Both the position numbers and the translations under genes were made by a program. A DNA stretch of 64,000 nucleotides, from the NCBI GenBank assembly GCA_965212545.1, contig CBDBVB010000024.1, forward strand, positions 183,879 through 247,878. Direction: 5' to 3'. Below, in pieces: positions 17,202 to 26,784 of the stretch; position 1 is the stretch's first letter; every line of letters begins with the position of its first letter. The DNA comes from JABDIP01 sp965212545 (lineage in GTDB: Bacteria; Pseudomonadota; Alphaproteobacteria; DSM-16000; Inquilinaceae). The notes under the pieces were generated by a model. That model had not been told where the DNA came from and did no database searches. It saw only the letters and a list, made by a program, of their open reading frames with translations.

Positions 17202-19736
17202 ATGGCGGTCCCCGCCGCTGAGGCCCGTTTTGCCGGCATTCTTGGCTCGCTGCTGAAGTCCGAGCTGGCCGCCGGCATCTTCGGCTTGCGCCTGTTCATC
17301 GCCTGCGTTGCCGTGGCCGCCCTGATGCTCGGGACGGTCTGGATGCTCGGCGACGGGCTGGTGCGGGCGCTGGCGCAGAGCGGCACCCGGATACTCGGCG
17401 GCGACATCGCTGTCTCGGTGGTAAATGTGCCGTTGGACGAGCAGACGGCCGGTGCCCTGGACGAGTTGGGCACGGTGTCGCGCGCGGCCGAGCTGCGCAC
17501 ATCGGCGGCTGTCGACGGGCGGCGGCTGACCGTCGAGCTCAAAGCCGTCGACAACCTCTATCCGCTCTTCGGCATGGTCGAACTGGCTGGCGGCGCCCCG
17601 TTCCGTGACGCGCTGGCGACGGGGACCGCAAGTCCGCCGGCCTTGGTCGAGCCGGCTCTGCTGTCGCGCCTTGAGGCCGAACTCGGCGATACTCTTGTCC
17701 TCGGCGACACGGCCTTCGTCATCAGCGGTGTGCTGCTGATCGAACCGGATCGGCTGTCCGCCGGGCGCTTCATGGTCGGGCCGCGGATCGTCGTAAGGCT
17801 GGACGATCTGGCGGCGACGGGCCTCGTTCAACCGGGATCGCTGATCGACTATCGCTACCGGCTGCGGCTGCCCGGGGAGGTGCCGCGAGCCGCGGCGGTC
17901 GAGGCGGTCCGCGCCCTGACGCCGGAGCGCGGCTGGGAGCTGGAGACCCCGGCAGATGCCGGCGACCGTGTACGCCGCATCGTCGAGCGCACGACCACAT
18001 TTCTCGGCGTCGCCGGCGTCGTGGCGTTGTGCATCGGCTTTGCAGGAGCCTGGGCGTCTGCGCAGGTGTGGATCGCGCGGCGGTCCCGGACAATCGCGCT
18101 CTACCGCTTGTCCGGCGCGACACCGGTGATCGTTGTCGCCCTGCACGGGGCGATCGTCGCCATCGCGAGCGTCGTCGGCCTGATGATCGGCCTCGGTCTC
18201 GCCCTGCCGATCGCCACCGCGGTCATGGATGTCGTGGCAGCGCGGCTGCACCTCGACTGGGACGCGGCCGCGCTGGCCGCCCCTGCCTTGGAGGTCGCGG
18301 CGATCCTGGTCCTCGGCCTCGCCGGGTCCAGCACCGCGGCGCTGTCGGGGGCGGGACGGCTGTCGCCGGGGGCGGCGATGCGCAGCGGTGAGGCCGAACT
18401 TGCCGCTGATCCGCGCCATGTCGCCATCGGTGGCTCGGTGATCGCCGTCGCGGTGCTGCTCGCGGTACTTAGCCTGCCGGTGCCAGCGTTGGCGGCGGTC
18501 GCGGCGGCCGGCCTGGCCGCCGCCGGTGCCGCGCTCGGGCTCTGTGGCGAGGGGCTGTCCCGGCTTGCCGCTCGCCGGCAACCGAGCAGCTTCATCGGCC
18601 TTGTCACCTTGCAGGGCCTCGGAGTCCCCGGGGCGGCCGCGACCAAGGCGGTGGCGATCGGCATCGGCATCGCCGGCATCACGGCGATCGTCTCGGCCCA
18701 GGAGTCTCTTGAGACAGCGTTGCGCGCCGAACTGCCGGACCGCATCCCGGACCTTGTGCTGATCGACGTGCAGCCGGCCCAGGTGGCGCAGCTTCGAGGA
18801 CGCATAGACGGCGATCCGGCGCTTGGCGGCCTGCAGGCCTCGCCCTTACTGCGCGCCTCGATCCGCGCGGTCAACGGAATCCCGGCCGAGACGGCGCTCG
18901 TCCGACCCGACAAGTCCTGGGTGATCGAGGGCGACCGCAGCTTCTCTTGGACCGCCGATCCGACCGCGGCCGAGCTGCTCGGCGGCTCGTGGTGGCCGGC
19001 CGACTACGACGGTCCTCCGCTGATCTCCGCCGAGGAGGACGTGGCCGAAGCCTTCGACCTGAAGCCCGGCGACACGCTCACTTACAGCGTGCTGGGTCGC
19101 AGCTTCACCTCGGAAGTCGTGAATATCCGCAAGGAGTATCACCGCACCTTCCGGCCCGAATTCCTGCTGGTCGCCTCGCCGCAACCCTTCCGCGCGGCAC
19201 CGCATTCCTGGATCATGACCCTGGAGGGCGATACCGACGCGGCGGTCGACACGCTGCTTGTTGACTTGTCTCGGAGTGCGCCGAACATCACCGGTATCGA
19301 CGTCCGTCGGATTGTCGCCCAGGTGACCGAGGTGATCGAGGGTGCGGCGCTGGCCTCGCTGGCGGTCGCGGCGACACTGTTGGCGGCCGGTGCCCTGTCG
19401 CTCGCCGCTGTGGTTGCCGCAGATGTCGATTCGCGACGTCGCGAGGCGCTGGCCTTCGCCTTGATCGGCGCGTCGCGCCGAGAAATCGCGGCTGCCCGAC
19501 TGACGGAGGCGGCCGGGATCGGATTGCTGGCCGCCGTTCTCGGCGGCACCGTCGGCCTGCTCGGCGGCTATTGGCTGGTCGACGAGGCGTTGCGTGTCGC
19601 TTGGGCGCCGGGCGGCGCCTCGATTGCGATCCCGGTGGCGCTCGGCGTTCTCTCGGCGGTCGCTGCCGGAGCTGCCGGCGGCCTCGGCGCTTTGCCCCGA
19701 GGGCGCGGCCAGGTGGCAAGGCAGCTCAGCGGTTAG
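17202..19736 (+). CDS. FtsX/MacB-fold ABC permease (YbbP-like)
   Basis: An 844-residue permease with four membrane clusters (residues ~30-55, 270-340, 365-450 with extra helices, and ~720-835) separated by large periplasmic domains, the pattern of YbbP exporters. Typical segments are RTIALYRLSGATPVIV and RREALAFALIGASRREI. It starts 2 nt after the ATPase stop, so the two are coupled. YbbAP-type exporters are linked to removal of lipids or small hydrophobic compounds; the substrate here is unknown. It is intact although its ATPase is frameshifted. Confidence 0.83.
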   Translation: MAVPAAEARFAGILGSLLKSELAAGIFGLRLFIACVAVAALMLGTVWMLGDGLVRALAQSGTRILGGDIAVSVVNVPLDEQTAGALDELGTVSRAAELRTSAAVDGRRLTVELKAVDNLYPLFGMVELAGGAPFRDALATGTASPPALVEPALLSRLEAELGDTLVLGDTAFVISGVLLIEPDRLSAGRFMVGPRIVVRLDDLAATGLVQPGSLIDYRYRLRLPGEVPRAAAVEAVRALTPERGWELETPADAGDRVRRIVERTTTFLGVAGVVALCIGFAGAWASAQVWIARRSRTIALYRLSGATPVIVVALHGAIVAIASVVGLMIGLGLALPIATAVMDVVAARLHLDWDAAALAAPALEVAAILVLGLAGSSTAALSGAGRLSPGAAMRSGEAELAADPRHVAIGGSVIAVAVLLAVLSLPVPALAAVAAAGLAAAGAALGLCGEGLSRLAARRQPSSFIGLVTLQGLGVPGAAATKAVAIGIGIAGITAIVSAQESLETALRAELPDRIPDLVLIDVQPAQVAQLRGRIDGDPALGGLQASPLLRASIRAVNGIPAETALVRPDKSWVIEGDRSFSWTADPTAAELLGGSWWPADYDGPPLISAEEDVAEAFDLKPGDTLTYSVLGRSFTSEVVNIRKEYHRTFRPEFLLVASPQPFRAAPHSWIMTLEGDTDAAVDTLLVDLSRSAPNITGIDVRRIVAQVTEVIEGAALASLAVAATLLAAGALSLAAVVAADVDSRRREALAFALIGASRREIAAARLTEAAGIGLLAAVLGGTVGLLGGYWLVDEALRVAWAPGGASIAIPVALGVLSAVAAGAAGGLGALPRGRGQVARQLSG

Positions 19737-19886
19737 CGGCGACGGCTCGGGCGCGCATCGAAGTGGCACCGCCGTTCGCCTATGCGCGACGGTGTCGACG
19801 CGTGGGTTCCGGCCGAAGCTCCCGTCGTGGTTCTTGGCGGGCGTGATGAACTCGTCGAGGCCGTCGAAAGCACGGGGGATTGAAGT

Positions 19887-19916
19887 TTGGAAAGGCCGCC
19901 CGGGCGCGGGTATAAT
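19887..19916 (+). promoter_or_regulatory. Sigma70-like promoter of the desaturase gene
   Basis: TTGGAA (19887-19892) and a perfect TATAAT (19911-19916) are separated by 18 nt. Transcription would start near 19923, upstream of the AGGGGGAG ribosome site (19921-19928) and the ATG at 19939. This arrangement supports the 19939 start over the ATG at 19915, which lies inside the -10 box. Confidence 0.55.
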
Positions 19917-19938
19917 GCAGAGGGGGAGCACAAGCGAA

Positions 19939-21084
19939 ATGGACTACCCACCGCTTGCCGAAGTGCGCAAGACGCGTCGCGTCGATTGGTATCGGTGTCC
20001 GATCGACAGCGCCAGGCTGCGCGCGCTTTCGAAACGAAGCGACCTGCAGGGGTGGTATCAGGCCGGGGGCCACCTGGCCCTGTTCGTGCTGACGGGGAGC
20101 CTGGTCTATCTGTTCTGGGCGCAACAGAGTTGGGCGCTGTTCGCCCTGGCGCTCTTTGTCCACGGAACCGTCGGCGGCTTCTTCCATGGCACGGCGGCGC
20201 ATGAGCTCGGCCACGGCACGGTGTTCCACACCAAGCGGCTGAACAAGATCTTTCTCTACCTTTTCAGCCTGCTGGGCTGGTGGGATCCGTTCGACTACGC
20301 CAGCAGCCACACCTATCACCACCGCTATACCATCTATCCCGACGCGGACCGGGAGAACCTGTTGCCGCTCGAGCCGTCGCTGCGGCCTGGCCTGTTGCTG
20401 CAGTTGTTCACCATCAACCTGTTCTCGCGGCAGGAGCGCAATTTCGGCAAGGGCGGGCTGTTTCCGGCGCTCTGGCTGACCTGGCTCGGCGCATGCGGAA
20501 AGGCCGGGCCCGCGGGCACGCCGATCGGCGACTGGGTGCAGGCCTTGCATGACGATCAGCCGGCGCAGCATCGCAAGTCAATCCAGTGGTCGCGCCTGCT
20601 CCTGGCCTTCCACGGTGCGGTGCTCGTCGTGTCGATCGCCACCGGCCAGTGGGTGCTGCCGTTCATCCTCACCCTGCCACCGTTCATCGCCACTTGGGCG
20701 CGCTATTTCGTCGGATTGCCGCAGCATTGCGGCCTGCGCGACAACGTCCCCGATTTCCGCAAGAACACCCGCTCGATGACCCTCAATCCGGTGTTGGAGT
20801 TCCTCTACTGGCGCATGAACTGGCATGTCGAGCACCACATGTATGCCGGCGTGCCCTGCTACAACCTCAAGAAGCTCTCCCGCGAAATCGCCGATGACAT
20901 GCCGAAGCCGCGCACGCTGGTGGGCTCCTGGCGTGAGATGCGGGAAACCTGGCGGCGGCAGCAGAGCGATCCGGACTATCAGTTCGACACGACCCTGCCG
21001 CCGACCGCGAAGAGCGTGCGGACCGACACGCCGGATGCGGCGGAGCGATCGATCGGCGAACTCGCGCCGGAGGGCCTGCGATAG
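19939..21084 (+). CDS. Membrane fatty acid desaturase
   Basis: A 381-residue diiron desaturase or hydroxylase acting on acyl lipids in the inner membrane. Three histidine boxes are visible: HELGHG, HTYHHR and HVEHHMY. Hydrophobic segments flank them (around LALFVLTGSLVYLFW and LPFILTLPPFIATW). The C-terminal ~60 residues are soluble. The start at 19939 fits the promoter and ribosome site. The pattern is closest to bacterial desaturases of the FA_desaturase family (PF00487); regioselectivity cannot be told. Confidence 0.88.
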   Translation: MDYPPLAEVRKTRRVDWYRCPIDSARLRALSKRSDLQGWYQAGGHLALFVLTGSLVYLFWAQQSWALFALALFVHGTVGGFFHGTAAHELGHGTVFHTKRLNKIFLYLFSLLGWWDPFDYASSHTYHHRYTIYPDADRENLLPLEPSLRPGLLLQLFTINLFSRQERNFGKGGLFPALWLTWLGACGKAGPAGTPIGDWVQALHDDQPAQHRKSIQWSRLLLAFHGAVLVVSIATGQWVLPFILTLPPFIATWARYFVGLPQHCGLRDNVPDFRKNTRSMTLNPVLEFLYWRMNWHVEHHMYAGVPCYNLKKLSREIADDMPKPRTLVGSWREMRETWRRQQSDPDYQFDTTLPPTAKSVRTDTPDAAERSIGELAPEGLR

Positions 21085-21243
21085 GCCTTCGTTCGTGCGC
21101 GGCGGGACGCGGACGCGGTCGTTTCGGACTCAGATCCTCCCTGCGCGCCCGCCTGCCCTGTGGAGGGGCCTCGCCGCCTCCGCCTAGGGTACGGACAAAG
21201 AAATCGCTTGGTCTCCCGCCGTCCGGATGCTGAAAAGACGGCA

Positions 21244-22134
21244 ATGCTGGAATTCGTCAACTTCTATCTGATCCCCGGACTCGTGCTGGGCAGCATCTAT
21301 GCGCTGGGAGCGATCGGAGTGTCGCTGCTGTTCGGCATCCTGCGCTTTGCCCATTTCGCCCATGGCGACCTGATGACCCTGGGTGCCTATCTGGCGCTGA
21401 CCCTGGTGCTGGGCTTGGGCTGGCCGGTGCTGGCGGCGCTGCCGATCGCCATGTTGGCGACCGGCGGCATCGCGGTCGGCATCGACCGGGCCTTCTACAA
21501 GCCGTTCCGCAAGGGCGCGACCATCATCACCGTGATCGCCTCGTTCGGCGTGACGCTGATGGTGCGCTCAGCCGTGCAGCTGTTCTGGGGCGTGGAGATC
21601 ACCTCCTACGCGACCGGCATCCAGCGCCCGATGGTGTTCTTCGACGCGCTGCGCATCGCCGAGCGGCATTTCTATATCGTCGTCGGCGCCGTCCTGCTGG
21701 TCGCCGCCCTGCACCTGTTCCTGACCCGGACCCGGACCGGCAAGGCGATGCGCGCCATGTCCGACGATCCCGACCTGGCGCGGGTCACCGGCATCGACAC
21801 CGGAAAAGTCATCGTCTGGACCTGGCTGATCGGAGCCGGCCTGGCGGCCGCCGGCGGCGTGTTTCTGGGCCTGGACACCCAGCTCAATCCCAATATGGGC
21901 TGGAACCTGCTGCTGCCGGTCTTCGCCGCCGCCATACTGGGCGGCATCGGCCGGCCCTACGGCGCCATCGCCGGCGGCATGGTGATCGGCCTGGCCGAGG
22001 AGCTGTCGGCCTATCCCTGGATCACCGACGCGCCGCTGCTGTCGCCGGGCTACAAGACGGCGGTCGCCTTCGCGCTGATGGTGGCGATGCTGATCTGGCG
22101 GCCGTCCGGCCTGTTCAAGGGCAGGGTATTCTGA
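21244..22134 (+). CDS. livH: Branched-chain amino acid type ABC permease (LivH-like)
   Basis: A 296-residue inner-membrane permease with about eight helices. It begins MLEFVNFYLIPGLVLGSIYAL and has the family segments FAHGDLMTLGAY and GGIGRPYGAIAGGMVIGLAEEL. The ATG at 21244 is chosen because the extension to 21160 is non-hydrophobic and Arg-rich. It overlaps livM by one base (TGATG). With livGF (839-2340) and the binding protein at 36798 it could form one complete importer. Confidence 0.88.
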   Translation: MLEFVNFYLIPGLVLGSIYALGAIGVSLLFGILRFAHFAHGDLMTLGAYLALTLVLGLGWPVLAALPIAMLATGGIAVGIDRAFYKPFRKGATIITVIASFGVTLMVRSAVQLFWGVEITSYATGIQRPMVFFDALRIAERHFYIVVGAVLLVAALHLFLTRTRTGKAMRAMSDDPDLARVTGIDTGKVIVWTWLIGAGLAAAGGVFLGLDTQLNPNMGWNLLLPVFAAAILGGIGRPYGAIAGGMVIGLAEELSAYPWITDAPLLSPGYKTAVAFALMVAMLIWRPSGLFKGRVF

Positions 22135-23150
22135 TGGGCGAGACCGCTTTCGGCCTGATGATGTACCTGATCGCGCTGCTGACCATGGGCGGCATATACG
22201 CGGTCATTGCGCTCGGCCTCAACGTGCATTGGGGCCTGACCGGGCTGTTCAACGCCGGTATCGCCGGCTTCTTCGCGATCGGCGCCTATACCTCCGCCCT
22301 GCTGACCGCGCCGGACAGCCCGAACCATCTGGGCGGCTTCGGCCTGCCGATCCCGATCGGCCTGGTCGCCTCGATGCTGACGGCGGCGGTGATCGCCTAT
22401 GGGGTGGGGCGCATCTGCCTGCGCCTGCGCAGCGACTATCTCGCCATCGCCACCATCGGCATCGCCGAGATCCTGCGGCTGATCCTGAAGAACGAGGCCT
22501 GGCTGACCAACGGGCCGCGCGGCATCGGCTCGATCCCGCGGCCCTTCGAATCCCTGGGCCAGCCCTGGGCTCAGCTCGCCTTCCTGGCGATCGTCGCGAC
22601 CATCGTGCTGGTCATCTATCTCGCCATCGAGCGCGGCCAGAACGCGCCCTGGGGCCGGGTGATGCGGGCGATCCGCGAGAACGATACGGCGGCCGAGGCG
22701 GCCGGCAAGAACGTGGTGCGCTTCCGCCTGGAGGCGTTCATGTTCGGCGCCATGTTCATGGGCCTGGGCGGTGCGCTCACGGCCCATTCCTTCAAGTTCA
22801 TCGGTCCCGACGCCACCGAGCCGCTGATGACCACCTTTCTGGTCTGGGTGATGCTGATCGTCGGCGGCAGCGGCAACAATCGCGGCGCCATCTTAGGCGC
22901 GCTGGTCATCTGGGGCATCTGGTCGGCGACCGAGCTGGTGACCAACCGCTTGCCGCCGGACTGGATCACCCGGGCCTCCTATATCCGCATCTTCCTGATC
23001 GGCCTGCTGCTGCAATTGGTCATGCAGCGCTTCGCCCGCGGGATCCTGCCGGAGAAGCCTCCGGAGGCGGTCGGTGTGCATGAGGCGACGGCAACCGACG
23101 GGGCCGCCGAGGAGGCAACCGCGCCGGCGGAAAGCCGCCCCGGTCCATGA
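22134..23150 (+). CDS. livM: Branched-chain amino acid type ABC permease (LivM-like)
   Basis: A 338-residue permease. It carries the LivM pattern AVIALGLNVHWGLTGLFNAGIAGFFAIGAY, the coupling-helix region RAIRENDTAAEAAGKN and about ten hydrophobic segments. Its C-terminus is extended by ~30 mostly polar residues rich in Glu, Ala and Pro. It overlaps livH by 1 bp upstream and the GNAT gene by 4 bp downstream, so all three are coupled. Confidence 0.88.
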   Translation: MGETAFGLMMYLIALLTMGGIYAVIALGLNVHWGLTGLFNAGIAGFFAIGAYTSALLTAPDSPNHLGGFGLPIPIGLVASMLTAAVIAYGVGRICLRLRSDYLAIATIGIAEILRLILKNEAWLTNGPRGIGSIPRPFESLGQPWAQLAFLAIVATIVLVIYLAIERGQNAPWGRVMRAIRENDTAAEAAGKNVVRFRLEAFMFGAMFMGLGGALTAHSFKFIGPDATEPLMTTFLVWVMLIVGGSGNNRGAILGALVIWGIWSATELVTNRLPPDWITRASYIRIFLIGLLLQLVMQRFARGILPEKPPEAVGVHEATATDGAAEEATAPAESRPGP

Positions 23151-23680
23151 TCATCCGGCTCGCAACTGCCGCCGATCTGGAGGCGATCGCAGCCCTGCAT
23201 GCGGAGAGCTGGCGCGCGGCCTATCGCGGCGTCCTGCCGGATGCGTTTCTCGACGGGCCGGTCGAGGACGACCGCAAGGGCCATTGGTGCGAGCTGATGG
23301 AGGGGCTAGGGGATGAGCGCAGCGTTCTGGTCGCCGACGCCGCCGACGGTCTTGCCGGCTTCGTGTCTGTCGCACCGTCCAGCGAGGACGGCTTCGACGG
23401 CTATATCGAGCACATCCATGTCCGGCCCGACCTCAAAGGCGCCGGGATCGGGCGCCGGCTTCTGGCCGAAGCGGTCGACCGGCTGATCGCCATGGGCTGC
23501 GGCTCGGCCTATCTGCTGGTCTTCGACGGCAATCGCCAGGCGATCCAGTTCTACGAGCGACTCGGTGGCATGACCATATCCGATGGCATTGAGGACATGG
23601 CCGGAAGCCGCATTCCGCGCTCGCGGGTGGCGTGGTGGGATCTTTCGGCGTTGGGTGAGGCGTGCCGCGACGCGGCTTAG
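23147..23680 (+). CDS. GNAT family N-acetyltransferase
   Basis: A 177-residue acetyltransferase. IRLATAADLEAIAALHAESWRAAYRG is the usual N-terminal helix pair, HVRPDLKGAGIGRRLLAEAVD the acetyl-CoA pyrophosphate loop, and NRQAIQFYERLGG the last helix. It is translationally coupled to livM (ATGA overlap), so it may modify the transported compound or a related amine; this is inference only. Confidence 0.87.
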   Translation: MIIRLATAADLEAIAALHAESWRAAYRGVLPDAFLDGPVEDDRKGHWCELMEGLGDERSVLVADAADGLAGFVSVAPSSEDGFDGYIEHIHVRPDLKGAGIGRRLLAEAVDRLIAMGCGSAYLLVFDGNRQAIQFYERLGGMTISDGIEDMAGSRIPRSRVAWWDLSALGEACRDAA

Positions 23681-23763
23681 CGCTCCGCGCCTTTCAACGC
23701 CGCCACGTCGGCCCTGAGAGCCCGCATTTCCTTTAGCACCAGGGCGACTTGTTCTCCCTGAGA
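23677..23763 (-). pseudogene. Gene-tail remnant encoding a coiled-coil end
   Basis: On the minus strand a frame without a start reads EQVALVLKEMRALRADVAAL and ends KGAER stop (TAA complement at 23677-23679). The regular heptad spacing looks like the C-terminal helix of a real protein. It overlaps the last bases of the GNAT gene. No parent gene is present in the window. It lies at the edge of the PH-like gene region. Confidence 0.3.
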
Positions 23764-23806
23764 CTACTCTTCCTCCGTCGCCCGTCCGCCACTTACTGCT
23801 GGCGCA

Positions 23807-24673
23807 TCATCGTTGGCCGGCCTGCGCTGGATGCTGGAAGAGGATGCGTGCCCAACGTTGATAGAGCCTGGATCGCCAACCGTCGTGCACATCGCGTAAG
23901 CGGACGGCAGCGTGCATTTGGTCCGCAGTCACGAAGGGTTTCAACACCAGCATGGCGGTCAGATAGGCCAGTGGAGGGCCGATCGTGCGCGCCACCGGAA
24001 TCGCGACGGCAAGAAGGACCAGGACCCAGATCAACTGGATAGACAACGACATATCCGGCGTCCAGATGCCAAGGGATCGAAAGAGCCAGTACGCGAATGC
24101 AATGAGGGCAGTCGCCGTCATCAGCGTGCCGGCGCCGGAGGTCTGGGAGTTCTGGACACAGGCCATGCGTCCGATGGAGGGCGGGGGGGAGTGGCCCGCC
24201 AGATTGGCAATGGCATCGGCAATTGCCTGCGGATCGCGCATGCGGGCAAGGGTCACCGATTTTCCGCCCTCCGCGACTATCTCGATCGCCCCCGGTCCGT
24301 CGCCGCTCGACCATTCGACTTTGCGAATGTCGTTACCGGCGAGTTCGAGGATCCCGGCTTGGCGGTTGGTCGGTCGATAAAGGAGGCGACGGTCGGTCAC
24401 CGCGACCTCGGCCTGATGCCGCCTCACCAGCAGCGCCAACCAAACGACGAAAACTGCGACCATAATCCAGTCGAGGGTTTGGTGTCCGAATCCCAATGAG
24501 ATCGGCCCCTCCGCGTTCCCGGCGCCAAAGGAGTGCAGCATGATTGAAAGAAAGGCCACACACGCCAAGGTGGTCGGAAAGAGCAGGCATAGTTGGCCGA
24601 CCACCGCGTTGACGTGGACGCGCAGGTGAACCCGTTCTCCGGGCTGGAGCAGGTCATCGATGTCGATCGCCAT
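23807..24673 (-). CDS. Membrane protein with PH-like core, paralogue A
   Basis: A 288-residue protein starting LLQPGERVHLRVHV after GGAGG. Order: two hydrophobic segments (~24-47, ~68-83); a soluble PH/YdbT-like domain opened by VAVTDRRLLYRPTN (~90-165); two more membrane segments (~185-205, ~213-245); and a C-terminal tail TADQMHAAV then DGWRSRLYQRWARILF. The same plan occurs in the genes at 26859 and 27729, so these are paralogues. The bPH domain family has no fixed function; membrane-linked regulation or lipid handling is possible. Confidence 0.68.
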   Translation of the reverse strand: MAIDIDDLLQPGERVHLRVHVNAVVGQLCLLFPTTLACVAFLSIMLHSFGAGNAEGPISLGFGHQTLDWIMVAVFVVWLALLVRRHQAEVAVTDRRLLYRPTNRQAGILELAGNDIRKVEWSSGDGPGAIEIVAEGGKSVTLARMRDPQAIADAIANLAGHSPPPSIGRMACVQNSQTSGAGTLMTATALIAFAYWLFRSLGIWTPDMSLSIQLIWVLVLLAVAIPVARTIGPPLAYLTAMLVLKPFVTADQMHAAVRLRDVHDGWRSRLYQRWARILFQHPAQAGQR

Positions 24674-24873
24674 GTGACCCTCCTACCGGCGCGCGTCGAA
24701 TTCGCCGGTCGATCGGCGTGCTTTCGTTTCAATCTTGTTTCGAAGCGTGAAGATTGCGGGCTAAATTCCCGTTAAGGTCGCCGAAACCGTGTGGCGGTGC
24801 CGAAGCTGCCGGCGCCTTGGCTGGCGATGGTACATGCCGGCGACTGCGGGCGAGGCTGCCGAGGATTGGAAGT

Positions 24874-25517
24874 TTGCCGCGAAACCTCTTCTGGGACGAC
24901 CCCTATCTCACGCGGCTGGACACGATCATAGCTGCAGAGTACGGCCGAGACATAACCCTGGCGGAGACGATCTTCTTCGCCTTCTCAGGCGGGCAGGAGA
25001 GCGACCGGGGCACGATCGGCGGCCGTACAGTGGTGGAGGCGCGCAAGGACGGGCGGGAGATCCTCTACACTCTGGAGGCCGGGCCATGGGCTGCGGTCCG
25101 GCGACCCTGTCACGGTCGCCATAGACTGGCCGCGCCGGCATCGGCTTATGCGGCTGCATTTCGCGGCGGAACTTGTGCTGGAACTGGCCTATCGCGCGCT
25201 CGATCCGATCGAGAAGATCGGCGCCCATATCGCCGAGAACAAGGCGCGTATCGACTTCCTGTGGCCGGAACCGATAACGCCGCATCTGACGGGACCTGGC
25301 CGATACCGCCAATGGCGTCGCCGCCGAGGACCGGCCGATCGAAAGCGCCTTCAGCGATCCGGTTCGTGAAGAGCGGTATTGGAAGATCGACGGCTTTGCC
25401 CGGGTGCCGTGCGGCGGCACCCATCTGAAGAGCACCGGCGAGGTCGGGCGCATCGCCCTGAAGCGCAAGAATATCGGCAGGGGGAAGGAGCGGATCGAGA
25501 TCACCGTCGACGGGTAG
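24874..25517 (+). pseudogene. AlaX-like alanyl-tRNA editing protein, frameshifted
   Basis: A trans-editing deacylase homologue. Frame 1 from TTG 24874 reads LFWDDPYLTRLDT and FSGGQESDRGTIGGRTV. A shift near 25083-25092 leads to SGDPVTVAIDWPRRHRLMRLHFAAELVLEL, and a second at 25290-25293 to ESAFSDPVREERYWKIDGF then CGGTHLKSTGEVG and the TAG at 25515-25517. CGGTH is the typical zinc site of the second additional domain. In the first metal motif HFAAE replaces the common HxxxH. With two shifts it is inactive as written, although correcting them gives a complete ~210-residue protein. Confidence 0.75.
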
Positions 25518-25592
25518 CCGAACGGGTGCTTGACGTGAATCCGGCGCCGAGGAAACGATCCCGGCGCCGGCAGTGGGCAGTCGACCGCGCGG

Positions 25593-26036
25593 TCAGCCCT
25601 GTGGTTGGGGCTCAGGCGCTTCGGGCGCCTCCGGCGCCTCCGGCGCGGCGCGAGGGCGCTTGCGCTCGGCCATGTACTGGTCGAATTCGGCCTTGTCCTT
25701 GGCCCGGCGCAGGCTGTCCAGGAACTCCACGAAGCCCTTCTGCTCCTCTTCCAGGCGCCGCAGCGTCTCCTCGCGATATTCATCGAAGGCGGCGTTGCCG
25801 CTGGAAGCCGGTCGCCTTCGACCGCGGAACCAGGCTTCCGGGCCGGACCGGCCGTCTTCCCCATCGTGACGGTGCCAGCGGCCGCGGCCGCCCATTCTCG
25901 AACATCCCATGCGTCCACTCCATATCAGATAGCCCAGGATCGCCAGGCCGACCGGCCAGAACACGACGAAGCCGAGCACCATGGCGGCGATCCAAGCCGG
26001 CTTGCCCAAATCGTCCAATTTCGCTGCCAATTCCAT
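25593..26036 (-). CDS. DUF2852 membrane protein
   Basis: A 147-residue protein with one membrane helix (AWIAAMVLGFVVFWPVGLAI, residues ~14-36), a Gly/Arg-rich linker, and an amphipathic helix FDEYREETLRRLEEEQ that continues to FDQYMAERKRP. This is the DUF2852 pattern of Alphaproteobacteria. The C-terminus has repeated APE triplets. The ATG at 26036 is chosen because upstream residues cross the palindrome at 26046-26064. The function is unknown. Confidence 0.78.
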   Translation of the reverse strand: MELAAKLDDLGKPAWIAAMVLGFVVFWPVGLAILGYLIWSGRMGCSRMGGRGRWHRHDGEDGRSGPEAWFRGRRRPASSGNAAFDEYREETLRRLEEEQKGFVEFLDSLRRAKDKAEFDQYMAERKRPRAAPEAPEAPEAPEPQPQG

Positions 26037-26045
26037 CGGACCCTC

Positions 26046-26064
26046 ATGTAAAAGGTTTTTACAT
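26046..26064. promoter_or_regulatory. Palindrome upstream of DUF2852 gene (putative TetR operator)
   Basis: ATGTAAAA (26046-26053) and TTTTACAT (26057-26064) form a perfect 8-bp inverted repeat around GGT, ending 10 bp before the DUF2852 start. The related palindrome at 26782-26802 overlaps the start codon of the adjacent TetR gene. Two matching sites at the two promoters around one repressor gene point to a local regulon. Confidence 0.65.
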
Positions 26065-26148
26065 TCGGTAAGCTGGCTCGGGACAGGGCTGCTTTCAAGA
26101 GGCGACTGCCTCGTCAGACCGAAAAATGTTTCATCACGGGGTGTCGGG

Positions 26149-26784
26149 CTATTCGCGGCCGAGGCCAAGTCCTTCGAGGTAGATCAGGACCGCGGCCTCC
26201 AGCAGATCCTCCGGTGCCATGGGAAGCTTGCGCCGGCCGGCATCGCCGCGGGCGAACAGGGAGGCGATACCATGTGCCAGCGTCCAGAGATGCAGGCTCA
26301 CCATGGATGCCGGCGGCCGGTTCTCCTTGGGCAGCAGCAGGCAGACCGCCTGCGCGGCATCCCGCAGCACGCCGAATGCCCGTTCCGATGCCTCCGACAG
26401 TTCCGGGCTGCAGTCCGGCGGCAACTGGGATTCGAACATCGCCACGTAATAGGCGGGCTCGCGGCCGGCGAAGGCGAGATAGGCGCGACCGACAGCGTCC
26501 AGCGCGGTGACCGGGTCCGGATCGCCACTATTCCAGGCGGCCGCGAGGTCGTCGGCGAAGTGCTCGAAACCGCGCCGCGCCACATCGGCCATCAGCGCAT
26601 CGCGGTCGCGGTAGTGGCGATAGGGAGCGGCGGCACTGACACCGGCCAGGCGCGCCGCCTCAGAGAAGGTGAAGCCCGCCGGCCCCTTCTCGGCGATCAG
26701 GTCCAGCGCCGCGGAGACCAACGCCTCGCGCAGATTGCCGTGATGATAGCCGCGCCGTCCGCGACTCCGCTTCGACCAGTTCAT
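26149..26784 (-). CDS. TetR/AcrR family transcriptional regulator
   Basis: A 211-residue repressor. The N-terminal helix-turn-helix reads GNLREALVSAALDLIAEKGPAGFTFSEAARLAGVSAAAPYRHYRDRDAL. The C-terminal half resembles the WHG/TetR_C domains of ligand-responsive members (AYLAFAGREPAYYVAMFE). The ATG at 26784 lies inside a palindrome nearly identical to that before the DUF2852 gene, so it probably represses itself and that gene. The ligand is unknown. Confidence 0.86.
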   Translation of the reverse strand: MNWSKRSRGRRGYHHGNLREALVSAALDLIAEKGPAGFTFSEAARLAGVSAAAPYRHYRDRDALMADVARRGFEHFADDLAAAWNSGDPDPVTALDAVGRAYLAFAGREPAYYVAMFESQLPPDCSPELSEASERAFGVLRDAAQAVCLLLPKENRPPASMVSLHLWTLAHGIASLFARGDAGRRKLPMAPEDLLEAAVLIYLEGLGLGRE

